From the NCBI GenBank assembly GCA_964554475.1, contig CAZKOT010000009.1:1-37534 (forward strand): DNA of 37,534 bases, read 5' to 3'. The position numbers and the translations under genes were made by a program. Positions 18,830 through 27,122 of this stretch are shown here, piece after piece (within the stretch, counting starts at the first letter, position 1; each line of letters begins with the position of its first letter). A model generated the notes under the pieces. That model was given only the letters and a program-made list of their open reading frames with translations. It searched no databases and was not told the origin of the DNA. Source of the stretch: CAJKWP01 sp964554475. Its GTDB lineage: Bacteria > Bacillota > Clostridia > Christensenellales > UBA1242.

Positions 18830-18859
18830 AAAGTAACATAAAATCTTTTGCTTTGTCAA
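18830..18859 (-). promoter_or_regulatory. Promoter of the nifS-thiI operon, probably leaderless
   Basis: On the minus strand a perfect TTGACA (18854-18859), an 18-base spacer ending TGT, and TACTTT (18830-18835) are followed by six bases and then the ATG. The -10 is weak but has the extended TG. Confidence 0.5.
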
Positions 18860-18901
18860 GATAATATAATTTTTAGTAATGCTTTAATTTTTAAGTTTTT
18901 A

Positions 18902-18931
18902 TTGCAAAAAATGCAGTAATTGTGATATTAT
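18902..18931 (+). promoter_or_regulatory. Promoter of pheS-pheT
   Basis: TTGCAA (18902-18907), an 18-base spacer and TATTAT (18926-18931) lie 32 bases before the pheS start. No T-box leader fits in the space. Confidence 0.55.
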
Positions 18932-18963
18932 GATTTTGAATTTAAAAAAAGGAAAATAATTCT

Positions 18964-19992
18964 ATGGATTTAATTGAAAAAGCAAAAAATGAATTTGAGG
19001 AAGAATTAAAAAGTATAAATGACCTCGTTTCACTTGAAAATTTAAGAGTAAAATATTTAGGTAAAAAAGGTGTAATTACAACTTTAATGCCGCTTATTCG
19101 TGAAATACCAAACGAACAAAAAAAAGATTTTGGACAAAAAATTAATGCTTTAAAAAATAGCGTTGAAACTAAACTTGAAGAATTAAAGGAAAAACTTGAA
19201 AGTGAAAATGTTTTGAACAAAATTTCAAGTGAGAAAAAAATTGACATTTCAATGCCTATTGATTTCGGCAATGGTTCTCTTCATCCTCGCACAATTTTGC
19301 AAAAAGAAATTGAAGATATTTTCATTAATATGGGCTTTACAGTTGAAGATGGAAACGAAATTGAAACCGAATACAATAATTTTGATGCTGTTAATATTCC
19401 AAAAAATCATCCCGCAAGAGATATGCAAGACACATTTTGGCTTGATAATGGACAGGTTTTAAAAACGCATACTTCAGCAGCTCAAAACAGAATTTTAAGA
19501 AAATACAACGGACCATTAAAAGCAATTTTTCCGGGAAGATGTTTTCGCAATGAGGCTGTTGACCATGGACATGAAAACACTTTTTTTCAACTTGAAGGAA
19601 TGCTTGTTGATGAAAATGTTTCAGTTTCAAATTTAATTTATTTTATGAAAAAAATGCTTTCTGAAGTTTTTAAAAAAGAAATTGAAGTAAGACTTCGTCC
19701 AGGATTTTTTGCTTTCACCGAACCCAGTTTTGAACTTGATGCTATGTGCAGTTTTTGTGGCGGAAAAGGATGTAGTACTTGTAAACATAGTGGCTGGATT
19801 GAACTTTGCCCATGTGGAATGATTCATCCAAATGTTTTGAAATTTGGCGGTTTAGACAGTGAAAAATATTGTGGATTTGCTTTTGGCTTAGGTTTTGATA
19901 GACTTGTTATGCTTCAAACGGGAATTAATGATATTAGGCATTTAAATAGTGGAAATTTAAAAATTTTAAAACAATTTGGCGTAAAAGCGTAA
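18964..19992 (+). CDS. pheS: Phenylalanyl-tRNA synthetase alpha subunit
   Basis: This is the catalytic subunit of the heterotetramer that charges tRNA-Phe. The 342-aa protein has the N-terminal coiled coil (1-85) and the class II core, with FDAVNIPKNHPARDMQDTFW, LKTHTSAAQNR, the motif 2 region FPGRCFRNEAVDHGHENTFF, the cysteine-containing CSFCGGKGCSTCKHSGWIE loop, and motif 3 GFAFGLGFDRLVML. Length is normal. AAAGGA precedes the ATG. pheT follows after 11 bases, with its Shine-Dalgarno AAGGGGG just after the pheS stop. Confidence 0.96.
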   Translation: MDLIEKAKNEFEEELKSINDLVSLENLRVKYLGKKGVITTLMPLIREIPNEQKKDFGQKINALKNSVETKLEELKEKLESENVLNKISSEKKIDISMPIDFGNGSLHPRTILQKEIEDIFINMGFTVEDGNEIETEYNNFDAVNIPKNHPARDMQDTFWLDNGQVLKTHTSAAQNRILRKYNGPLKAIFPGRCFRNEAVDHGHENTFFQLEGMLVDENVSVSNLIYFMKKMLSEVFKKEIEVRLRPGFFAFTEPSFELDAMCSFCGGKGCSTCKHSGWIELCPCGMIHPNVLKFGGLDSEKYCGFAFGLGFDRLVMLQTGINDIRHLNSGNLKILKQFGVKA

Positions 19993-20003
19993 GGGGGGAA
20001 AAA

Positions 20004-22373
20004 ATGTATATTTCAATAAATTGGATTAAACAATATGTTAATTTAGATGGAATTTCGACAGAAGAATTAAAAAAACGTTTTATGCTTTCTACTGCCGAAA
20101 TTGAAGATGTTATTTCTAAGGGTAGCGATATTAGTGGTGTTATTTTTGCTCGTGTTAACAAGGTTGAAAATCATCCAAATTCAGTAAAATTACATGTTTT
20201 AGAAATTGACACAGGAATTGAGAAATTACAAGTTGTATGTGGTGCTCCAAATGTTCGTGAAGGAATGATAACTGCTTTTGCTAAAATCGGTGCTTTTGTT
20301 TGCGGAACCAAAATAGGAAAAGCAAAACTTGCTGGCGTTGAAAGTTTTGGTATGTGTTGTTCTGAAAAAGAATTGGGTATTGGAAGCGATGAAAGCGGAA
20401 TAATGGATATTTTAGAAAATGTAAAAATTGGGCAAGACATTAAAGAAGTTTTTCCTATTGATGACATTATTTTTGAAGTTGACAACAAGTCGCTAACAAA
20501 TCGACCTGACCTTTGGGGGCATTATGGAATTGCACGAGAATTTGCAGCAATTTTTGACAAAAAATTAAAACCATTACAAATTGTAAATTTAGAAGATTTC
20601 AAAGAACTTCCAAAACTTTCATTAAAGGTTGAAAATCAAAACTGCTTAAGGTATTCTTCAATCTCTGCAAGTAATATTTCAAAAAACCGTTCAAATCAAG
20701 AAATTAAAATAAGATTAAATTATTGTGGAATGCGTGATATTAATCTTTTAACTGATTTAACAAATTATTTAATGTTGGAATTAGGTCAACCAATGCATGC
20801 TTTTGACAATTCACTGGTTAAAGGAATAATGGTTAAATCAGCAACAAAAACCACAAAAATGCTTACACTTGAAGGAGGACTTCATGATGTTCCTGAAAAT
20901 TCAATTTTAATTTGTGATAGCAAGGGTGAACCTTGTGCAATTGCTGGAATTAAAGGTGGAAAACTTTCTGGAATTACTGATAGCACAAATTCCCTACTTC
21001 TTGAAAGTGCTACTTTTGATGCAACAACTATTCGTAAAACAAGTACAAAAATAGGACTTAAAACCGATTCTTCGCTTCGCTACGAAAAATCAATTGACCC
21101 AGAAATGACAACTTTAGCGATTGCTAGGTTTGTTTACTTATTAAAAAAACTAGACCCAAAAGTAAAAGTTACTTCATCTCTAACCGATGTTTATAATTTT
21201 AAGTATCCAAAAATTAATATTGATATAAAAACCGATTTTGTTCAAAAACGAACTGGGTTAATTATTTCAGAAAAATCTATAATTGAAATTCTTAACAGAC
21301 TTGAATTTAAAACAGAAAAAATGAAGGATTTTATTCGAGTTTATGTTCCATCTTTCAGAGCAACAAAAGATATTTCAATAAAAGAGGATTTGGTTGAAGA
21401 AATTGCAAGAATGTTTGGATATGATAATATTAGCCCTCAAACAATCAAAACCGAAGTAAAACCGATTAATCAAATTTTACAGAATGTTTTGGAATATAAA
21501 ACAAAATATCTTCTAGCAGAAAAATTTGGACTTAATGAAGTTCATTCATATATTTGGAATTATGCAGATTTTAATAAATCTAATAAAATTGAACAAGATG
21601 TTTTTGTTTCTCTAGTTGACAGTTCAAATAGTGGTCAGGCAGGAATAAGAAACAATCTTGTTCCATCTCTTTTAAAAATTTTTCATGAAAATAAAAATAG
21701 TTTTGATGAAATTAAAATTTTTGAAATTGGTAGAGTTGCAGCAAGTCTTGATAAAAGTCAAAATGTTATAGAAGAAAAACGTCTTGCTATTATTCTTGCA
21801 AGTCAAACAAAAACCGATGTGGAACTTTATTTTGAATTAAAGAAAATAATACAAAATATTTCTTCAACAATTATAAAAACTAAAGTTTCATTTAATAATT
21901 CAAAAAATTTATTGAATTATTTTCATCCGACAAATTCTTCAAAAATAGTTTGCTTAAAAGAAGAAATAGGTTTATTTGGAATTTTACATCCACAAACGAA
22001 TTTAAGTCTTGACAAAAGATTTAAAATTGCAATTTTAGAAATTGATTTTTCGAAATTTTGTGAAAATGCTAATGAGTTACAAGAAAAATTTAAACCTATT
22101 TCAAAATTTCAAGATGTAAATTTGGATTTTAATTTTAACATTTCAAATAATTTTACTTATGACGATGTTGAAAAGATTATTAATCAGTTTAGAACAAAAC
22201 TAAATTGTTCATTTAAATTAGTTGATGTTTTTGAAGATGAAAAAGGTCGATATTGGAATTTCCGTTTTAATATTTCTTCGAATGAAAAAACACTTTCAAG
22301 TAATGATTTGGAAGATTTTTCAAAAAGATTGATTGAATACATGACAAAAAATTCAATTACATTAAAGGGTTAA
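20004..22373 (+). CDS. pheT: Phenylalanyl-tRNA synthetase beta subunit
   Basis: This is the partner of PheS, responsible for tRNA binding and editing. The 789-aa protein has an EMAP/OB-type tRNA-binding domain (about 40-155, VENHPNSVKLHVLEID and VVCGAPNVREG), B3/B4 editing domains, B5, a catalytic-like core (about 480-680) and a C-terminal ferredoxin-fold anticodon-binding domain (about 695-789). Length is typical. It is followed by a bidirectional terminator. Confidence 0.95.
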   Translation: MYISINWIKQYVNLDGISTEELKKRFMLSTAEIEDVISKGSDISGVIFARVNKVENHPNSVKLHVLEIDTGIEKLQVVCGAPNVREGMITAFAKIGAFVCGTKIGKAKLAGVESFGMCCSEKELGIGSDESGIMDILENVKIGQDIKEVFPIDDIIFEVDNKSLTNRPDLWGHYGIAREFAAIFDKKLKPLQIVNLEDFKELPKLSLKVENQNCLRYSSISASNISKNRSNQEIKIRLNYCGMRDINLLTDLTNYLMLELGQPMHAFDNSLVKGIMVKSATKTTKMLTLEGGLHDVPENSILICDSKGEPCAIAGIKGGKLSGITDSTNSLLLESATFDATTIRKTSTKIGLKTDSSLRYEKSIDPEMTTLAIARFVYLLKKLDPKVKVTSSLTDVYNFKYPKINIDIKTDFVQKRTGLIISEKSIIEILNRLEFKTEKMKDFIRVYVPSFRATKDISIKEDLVEEIARMFGYDNISPQTIKTEVKPINQILQNVLEYKTKYLLAEKFGLNEVHSYIWNYADFNKSNKIEQDVFVSLVDSSNSGQAGIRNNLVPSLLKIFHENKNSFDEIKIFEIGRVAASLDKSQNVIEEKRLAIILASQTKTDVELYFELKKIIQNISSTIIKTKVSFNNSKNLLNYFHPTNSSKIVCLKEEIGLFGILHPQTNLSLDKRFKIAILEIDFSKFCENANELQEKFKPISKFQDVNLDFNFNISNNFTYDDVEKIINQFRTKLNCSFKLVDVFEDEKGRYWNFRFNISSNEKTLSSNDLEDFSKRLIEYMTKNSITLKG

Positions 22374-22473
22374 TAGATTGAAAAAGTAAATAAAACCTTC
22401 ATTTTGCGTTATAAATTGTAGCAAAACCACAATAGGATTTTGTTTAAATGAAATTAAAACAAATTTTGAAAGA

Positions 22474-22502
22474 AAAAAAACTTCTTAAAAAGAAGTTTTT
22501 TT
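22474..22502. terminator. Bidirectional intrinsic terminator
   Basis: A 13-pair stem (AAAAAAACTTCTT / AAGAAGTTTTTTT) with a three-base loop lies between pheT (plus) and the HD gene (minus). A or T tracts on both sides make it usable from either direction. Confidence 0.8.
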
Positions 22503-22527
22503 GTTTACTATTAAAAATGTTAAATAA

Positions 22528-23127
22528 TTAATTAATTTTTTCATCTAAATAAGTTGATTGTAAATCTGAAATATGAAAAATTAATGCATTTGGAAATTTG
22601 TAAAATGCGTCTTTTAAGTAATAACCTCCTCCCTTAATCCTAGTGTCAAAACCGCCCATATGCCAATTAATAATCATTGCTTCTTCTCTTGAAAGTTTCA
22701 TGAAACCACAGATTATATAAACAGATTTCTCACCATGTCCGTAAGGAAGATTATCTTCAACTTCATAATAAGGAGTTTGTATCCACTGGTTATTAACTTT
22801 AACATTTTTAAAAGATGATTTATATGTATCTGCTTTACAAAGGTCATGAAGAAGTCCACATATTGCAATACTCTCCTTACTGAGTTTTATTGAATTTCCA
22901 TATTCATTATTTAAGTTTTTTAAAAATCTTTTATAAGCATTAATTGAATGAAGGCAAAGCCCTCCCTCAATATTAGAATGATTTCTTGTACTTGCTGGAG
23001 AGGTGAAAAAATCGGAATGCTCAAGTAAATATTTTAATAGTTCTTGTGATCCTTCCCGTTTAATGTTTTCGTTATAAATTTGAATAAATTCTTCTTTGTT
23101 TTTTAAAACAAAATCATTTTCTTTAAT
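22528..23127 (-). CDS. HD-domain phosphohydrolase family protein with an ATT start
   Basis: The frame is open from a stop at 23158 to 22528 but has no ATG, GTG or TTG until far inside, so it is easy to miss. GAAGGA (23134-23139) lies six bases before an ATT at 23125-23127, the best start, giving 199 aa. The protein has the pattern of a small HD-domain family: SDFFTSPASTRNH, EGGLCLHS (His60), GLLHDLCKADTY (His94-Asp95), NLPYGHGEKSVY (His131), WHMGGFD (His156) and Asp188. It probably hydrolyses a phosphorylated or nucleotide substrate, which is not known. It begins 20 bases after the Nudix stop, so the two genes are likely one transcript. Confidence 0.8.
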   Translation of the reverse strand: MKENDFVLKNKEEFIQIYNENIKREGSQELLKYLLEHSDFFTSPASTRNHSNIEGGLCLHSINAYKRFLKNLNNEYGNSIKLSKESIAICGLLHDLCKADTYKSSFKNVKVNNQWIQTPYYEVEDNLPYGHGEKSVYIICGFMKLSREEAMIINWHMGGFDTRIKGGGYYLKDAFYKFPNALIFHISDLQSTYLDEKIN

Positions 23128-23147
23128 CTTTTTTCCTTCAATTTTTT

Positions 23148-23648
23148 TTAATATTGTTTAATTAATGTTTTCGAAAAAGTCCAATCTTTTTCTTTTACCA
23201 TTTCATAAATTATTTTTGGCATACAAATTAAATTTTTAATTTCGTCTTTTTTAAACCACTTGTAAATAAATGAATGACTACCATGTTTTGCGTAAAATTC
23301 TTTTTTTAAATATAGAGGATGATTTTTTGGAATTTCCAAATTATAAATCATTAGTAGTTCGGCAATTTTTGCGTTTTTAACATCTTGGACATCAGCGATA
23401 AAAAAATTTTCACAGAGTCTGCGTTCTTTAAAATTTGTAAATACAAAATTCAATTCTTCAAATAATTCTCTTTTTATTGCTTGTTCTGTGCTTTCATTAA
23501 TTTTGACTCTTCCACCAACAAAGCTCCAAAAACCATCATTTACAACATTGAATAATAAAATTTCGTCTTCACATTCAATAAAAGCAGCAACACGAAAATT
23601 AAAAAAAGAATTATTATTAATAAAAATTGCAATGTCATCAATTTCCAT
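23148..23648 (-). CDS. Nudix hydrolase
   Basis: Nudix proteins cleave nucleoside diphosphates linked to another group. The 166-aa protein has a nearly full Nudix box beginning GGRVKINESTEQAIKRELF: Gly46, Glu52, Arg60, Glu61, Glu64 and Glu65, with Asn replacing the usual late Gly (EELNF). The substrate cannot be told from sequence. The HD-domain gene follows after 20 bases, so both may act on the same nucleotide pool (inference). There is no Shine-Dalgarno; a -10 box lies six bases before the ATG. Confidence 0.88.
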   Translation of the reverse strand: MEIDDIAIFINNNSFFNFRVAAFIECEDEILLFNVVNDGFWSFVGGRVKINESTEQAIKRELFEELNFVFTNFKERRLCENFFIADVQDVKNAKIAELLMIYNLEIPKNHPLYLKKEFYAKHGSHSFIYKWFKKDEIKNLICMPKIIYEMVKEKDWTFSKTLIKQY

Positions 23649-23654
23649 AAATTT

Positions 23655-23684
23655 ATTTTAACATAAATGTAATGCATTTGTCAT
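23655..23684 (-). promoter_or_regulatory. Promoter of the Nudix-HD operon, probably leaderless
   Basis: On the minus strand ATGACA (23679-23684), an 18-base spacer ending TGT, and TAAAAT (23655-23660) are followed by AAATTT and the ATG. Confidence 0.5.
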
Positions 23685-23712
23685 TTATTTACAAAAAAAT
23701 GAAGAAATTTTT

Positions 23713-23820
23713 CAGGCTGTCGATAAAGATTAATGAACGCAAGACAGTTATTTACGTTGAAGTAAACTCCTGCCTTCGGCATTTGTCGAGCCTTGCCCAT
23801 TACTTTTCTCAACAGACCTG
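23713..23820 (-). ncRNA. Unidentified 108-nt structured RNA element
   Basis: This patch is clearly richer in G+C (47 of 108 bases) than its surroundings and folds, on the minus strand, into a rod with a forked head. Closing helix: 23713-23723 with 23809-23820 (one bulge). Middle helices: 23725-23728 with 23804-23807 and 23731-23735 with 23798-23802. Inner helix: 23739-23745 with 23790-23796. Two hairpins: 23771-23781 and 23746-23768. At two places the minus-strand RNA has G-U pairs where the plus strand would have A-C mismatches, which favours the minus strand. It lies between proS and the Nudix promoter, with a T7 run about 13 bases beyond its 3' end. I match it to no known RNA; a small palindromic repeat element is the alternative. 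Confidence 0.5.
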
Positions 23821-23834
23821 AGTTTATTAATAGT

Positions 23835-25538
23835 CTATAATGTTGAAAGTATTTGTTTTAATTTAGTTGTTAAATCCTTAACTTCAGTCATAATTTTTTC
23901 ACCAGTTTTTCTTATTGAAATTTCAACTTGTTCTTTTTCTAAACTCTTTTGACTGATTAAAATTCGTAAAGGAATGCCCATCAATTCACTGTCTGCAAAT
24001 TTTACTCCGGCCGAAACGTCTCTGTCGTCAAATAAAACCTCAAAACCTTCTTTTGTTAACTTTTCGTAAATTTTTTTAGAAGTGCTTTTTATTTTTTCAT
24101 CTGGCATTTTTAATGGACACAAGTAAATTTGCCATGGAGCAATACATAAAGGCCAAACAAGTCCTTTTTCATCACAATGTTCTTCGGCAACGCATGCAAT
24201 TGCTCTGCCAACTCCAATTCCATAACAACCCATTATAGGATTAAACTCCTCGCCTTTTTCGTTATGAATTGTCATTTTCATGCTTTGGGTATATCGTGTT
24301 CCAAGTTGGAAAATTTGTCCAATTTCAACTCCGCGTTTAATTTTCAATTTTCCGCTATTACATTTTGAGCAAAAATCACCTTCTTTAACTAAAGAAATGT
24401 CAACAAAGTTTTCAACTTGAATATCACGCTCAAAAGAAAAGCCAGTGATATGAATTTCTTTTTTGTTTCCGCCAACAATTAAATTTTTTTCGTTTTCAAG
24501 AGATTTATCAAAAACGGAGATTACATTTTTTGGTAAATTTAATGGTCCAATTTGACCAGCAATAAGACCCGAACCATCTAAATCTTCAGCAATAACAATT
24601 TCTTCTTTTACACTGTTACGAAGTTTAACTTCATTAATATCTAAATCACCTCTAATAAAGGCAACAATAAATTTTTTTGATTTTAGGCCATAGTATACAA
24701 CTGCTTTACATGTTTTGTTCATTGAAACATTGAATAATTTTGCAATTTCTTCAATTGTTTTATTTACCCCTGTGTTAATTTCTTTTAATTTTTCAGGCGT
24801 GTGTTGATTTTTTTCAATTTTTGATGTTGCAACTTCATTATTTGCTTGATAATCACACTTATCACAAAGTACCAAACTATCTTCACCAATATCTAACAAA
24901 CTCATGAATTCGTGTGAAACTTTTCCTCCCATCATTCCGCTGTCTGATTGAACAACAATAAAATTTTTCATTCCAATTCGCAAAAAAATGTTTTTGTAAC
25001 TTTGATAAACCTTTTCATAATATTCATTTAAATCTTCCAAAGTATTATGAAAAGAATAAGCATCTTTCATTGTGAATTCTCGAACTCTAATTAATCCTGC
25101 TCTTGCCCGTGGTTCATCTCTTAATTTTGTTTGAATTTGATAAATCATAAATGGAAGTTGCTCGTAACTTTTCATGGTGTTTTTTGCCATATGAATTGCT
25201 GCTTCTTCGTGTGTCATTCCAAGAACTAAATCATGCTCGCTTCTATCTTTTAAACGAAACATTTCATTTCCAATTGAAGTGTAACGTCCACTTTCTTCCC
25301 AAAGTTCACGTGGCATTAAAACTGGAAATAAAACTTCTTGACCATCAATTTTATTCATTTCTTCTCTAATAATTCTAACTATTTTTTGTTGTATTCTCAT
25401 TGCTGGAGGAAGTAAAGAATAAACTCCATTACAAACTTGTTTTATGTAGCCAGCGCGAATTAAAAACTCATGACTTTTTGCCATAACACCGCTTGGTGTT
25501 TCTTTTAATCTTTCACCAATTAATTTTGAAATTTTCAT
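23835..25538 (-). CDS. proS: Prolyl-tRNA synthetase, bacterial type
   Basis: This enzyme charges tRNA-Pro. The 567-aa protein has the class II core split by an editing (INS/YbaK-like) domain at about 230-390, as in bacterial-type ProRS. Motifs include VLFPVLMPRELWEESGR, the motif 2 region IYQIQTKLRDEPRARAGLIR-VREF, the YSFH segment, the C-x2-C segments CDKCDYQAN and CSKCNSGKLK, and NPIMGCYGIGVGR (motif 3), followed by an anticodon-binding domain (about 465-567). Length is normal. GGAAG precedes the ATG. No T-box leader is seen in the 176 bases upstream. Confidence 0.95.
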   Translation of the reverse strand: MKISKLIGERLKETPSGVMAKSHEFLIRAGYIKQVCNGVYSLLPPAMRIQQKIVRIIREEMNKIDGQEVLFPVLMPRELWEESGRYTSIGNEMFRLKDRSEHDLVLGMTHEEAAIHMAKNTMKSYEQLPFMIYQIQTKLRDEPRARAGLIRVREFTMKDAYSFHNTLEDLNEYYEKVYQSYKNIFLRIGMKNFIVVQSDSGMMGGKVSHEFMSLLDIGEDSLVLCDKCDYQANNEVATSKIEKNQHTPEKLKEINTGVNKTIEEIAKLFNVSMNKTCKAVVYYGLKSKKFIVAFIRGDLDINEVKLRNSVKEEIVIAEDLDGSGLIAGQIGPLNLPKNVISVFDKSLENEKNLIVGGNKKEIHITGFSFERDIQVENFVDISLVKEGDFCSKCNSGKLKIKRGVEIGQIFQLGTRYTQSMKMTIHNEKGEEFNPIMGCYGIGVGRAIACVAEEHCDEKGLVWPLCIAPWQIYLCPLKMPDEKIKSTSKKIYEKLTKEGFEVLFDDRDVSAGVKFADSELMGIPLRILISQKSLEKEQVEISIRKTGEKIMTEVKDLTTKLKQILSTL

Positions 25539-25593
25539 ATGTTGTCTTCCTTTTTTAATATTTGAAAAATATTTCTAATTTTATCATTATATT

Positions 25594-25610
25594 AATGTAA
25601 ATTTTACATT
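25594..25610. repeat. 17-base perfect palindrome upstream of proS
   Basis: AATGTAAA-T-TTTACATT lies about 55 bases before the proS start. It shares the form ATGT-N7-ACAT with the palindrome at 16300-16318, so it may be an operator; that is inference. Confidence 0.4.
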
Positions 25611-25714
25611 TGTTTATTATTATTTTTTATTTAATTTTAGGAAATTTATTATAAATAATTTTAGTAAAAATTTTTTAAAGCTAAAATATTTTTTTAAAAT
25701 TTATTTCTTTTTTA

Positions 25715-25936
25715 TTAATTATTATTATCCCCTACCCCAGTGGGATTTTGATTTGAATCAAGTTCATTATTAATAATAGTAATTTTTCCTTTAACATTTT
25801 CAAGTTCTGAATTTGCTTTTTTAATTAATTCCGAACCTCTTTCAAATATTTTTAAACCATCTGAAAGATTAACTGAACCTTTTTCAAGTTTTTCGATTAT
25901 TTCTTCAAGTTCTATAATTGCTTTTTCAAAATCCAT
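25715..25936 (-). CDS. xseB: Exodeoxyribonuclease VII small subunit
   Basis: This is the small subunit of exonuclease VII, which degrades single-stranded DNA to oligonucleotides. The 73-aa protein has the typical helical core (FEKAIIELEEIIEKLEKGSV, then LSDGLKIFERGSELIK) and a short hydrophilic tail. AAGGAG precedes the ATG. It lies 22 bases after xseA in the same operon. Confidence 0.93.
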   Translation of the reverse strand: MDFEKAIIELEEIIEKLEKGSVNLSDGLKIFERGSELIKKANSELENVKGKITIINNELDSNQNPTGVGDNNN

Positions 25937-25958
25937 GCTTTACTCCTTTAATTAATCT

Positions 25959-27122
25959 TTATTTTTTCCTAACAACAATTTCGCCATCTTTTAAGAAAAC
26001 ATTTATATCATCATCAATTAATTCATTCACACTTGAAATTGTATGTTTGTTTTGTTCTAATTTTGCATAACCTAGATTCAAAATGTTTTTAGGATTTAGT
26101 TTTGTTAAATTATTTTCAGCAAACATAATTTGGTATTTTTTTTGAACTATTAATCCATCAACGCTTTTTTGTAATTTAATTTTTAAATTTTTTAAATTAT
26201 TTTCAAAATCTGAAACAAATCTAAATAAAACATTATGAAAACGTATTTGTTGAATTTTTAATTCTTTCTTTTTTTGGTTAAATAAAAATTCAATTAAATT
26301 AAAAAATCTTTGTGAATTTTTTTTGAAAATTTGAATTTTTGAATTTAAATCAAAAACTAAAATTTCAGCTGCAGCACTAGGTGTTGGGGCACGTAAGTCG
26401 GCAACAAAATCTATTATTGTAAAATCGGTTTCGTGACCAACTGCTGAAACAAGAGGCTTTTTACAATTGAAAACCGCCATTGCTAATTCTTCAGCGTTAA
26501 AGGCAGCTAAATCTTCAATTGATCCTCCCCCTCTTGCCACAATTATAACATCAACATCACTTTTATCAAAATATTTTATTCCCTCAATAATTTCTCTAAC
26601 TGCCAAATATCCTTGAACTTTTGCTGGATAAACAATAATATCAATCATTGAATTTCGTCTTTGGGTAATTGTGATTATGTCTTGAATTACTGCACCAGTT
26701 GAACTTGTTACAACACCAATTTTTTTTATTGATTTTGGAATTGCAACTTTGTTTTTTTGGTCAAAAAGTCCCATTGCTTCAAGTTTAGATTTTAACTCTA
26801 AAAATTGTCTATATAACAATCCTTGTCCAAAAGGTTCAATTTTTGTAACATTAAAATTAAGTCTTCCTCCCTTTATGTAATAATTTGGACTGCCGGTTAC
26901 AATAACTTGTTCACCTTCTTTAATCATAAATTTTTTTGCTTCAAAGCATACGCATGCAAGAATTGCATTTTCGTCTTTAAGTGAAAAATAGGCCATATCT
27001 CTAACAAGATTATAGCCACTTACTTCTCCGTAAACTTTTATTCCATGAAGTGTTTCTTCGCTGTCAAAAATTGCTTTTAAGTAAGCACTTAGTTGACTTA
27101 CAGAAATTGCTTTATTTTCCAT
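25959..27122 (-). CDS. xseA: Exodeoxyribonuclease VII large subunit
   Basis: This is the catalytic subunit of exonuclease VII. The 387-aa protein has an N-terminal OB fold (about 5-105), the catalytic domain with IGVVTSSTGAVIQDI, RGGGSIEDLAAFN and SAVGHETDFTIIDFVADLRAPTPSAAAE, and a coiled-coil region (about 270-350). It is somewhat short for the family, mainly in the coiled coil. I place the start at the ATG at 27122, preceded by AGGTGG; this overlaps the end of nusB by 11 bases. A GTG nine bases upstream is possible. Confidence 0.94.
   Translation of the reverse strand: MENKAISVSQLSAYLKAIFDSEETLHGIKVYGEVSGYNLVRDMAYFSLKDENAILACVCFEAKKFMIKEGEQVIVTGSPNYYIKGGRLNFNVTKIEPFGQGLLYRQFLELKSKLEAMGLFDQKNKVAIPKSIKKIGVVTSSTGAVIQDIITITQRRNSMIDIIVYPAKVQGYLAVREIIEGIKYFDKSDVDVIIVARGGGSIEDLAAFNAEELAMAVFNCKKPLVSAVGHETDFTIIDFVADLRAPTPSAAAEILVFDLNSKIQIFKKNSQRFFNLIEFLFNQKKKELKIQQIRFHNVLFRFVSDFENNLKNLKIKLQKSVDGLIVQKKYQIMFAENNLTKLNPKNILNLGYAKLEQNKHTISSVNELIDDDINVFLKDGEIVVRKK

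Noticed and set aside
23713..23820. Integron attC site or insertion-sequence ends
   Set aside because: The ends lack the GTTRRRY/RYYYAAC core sites, no integron integrase or transposase is near, and G-U pairs favour a transcribed RNA. A repeat element is not fully excluded without a genome search.
1877..25714. T-box leaders before serS, pheS or proS
   Set aside because: The upstream regions (1877-2075, 18860-18963, 25539-25714) show no T-box sequence or terminator/antiterminator pair, and the pheS region is too short.
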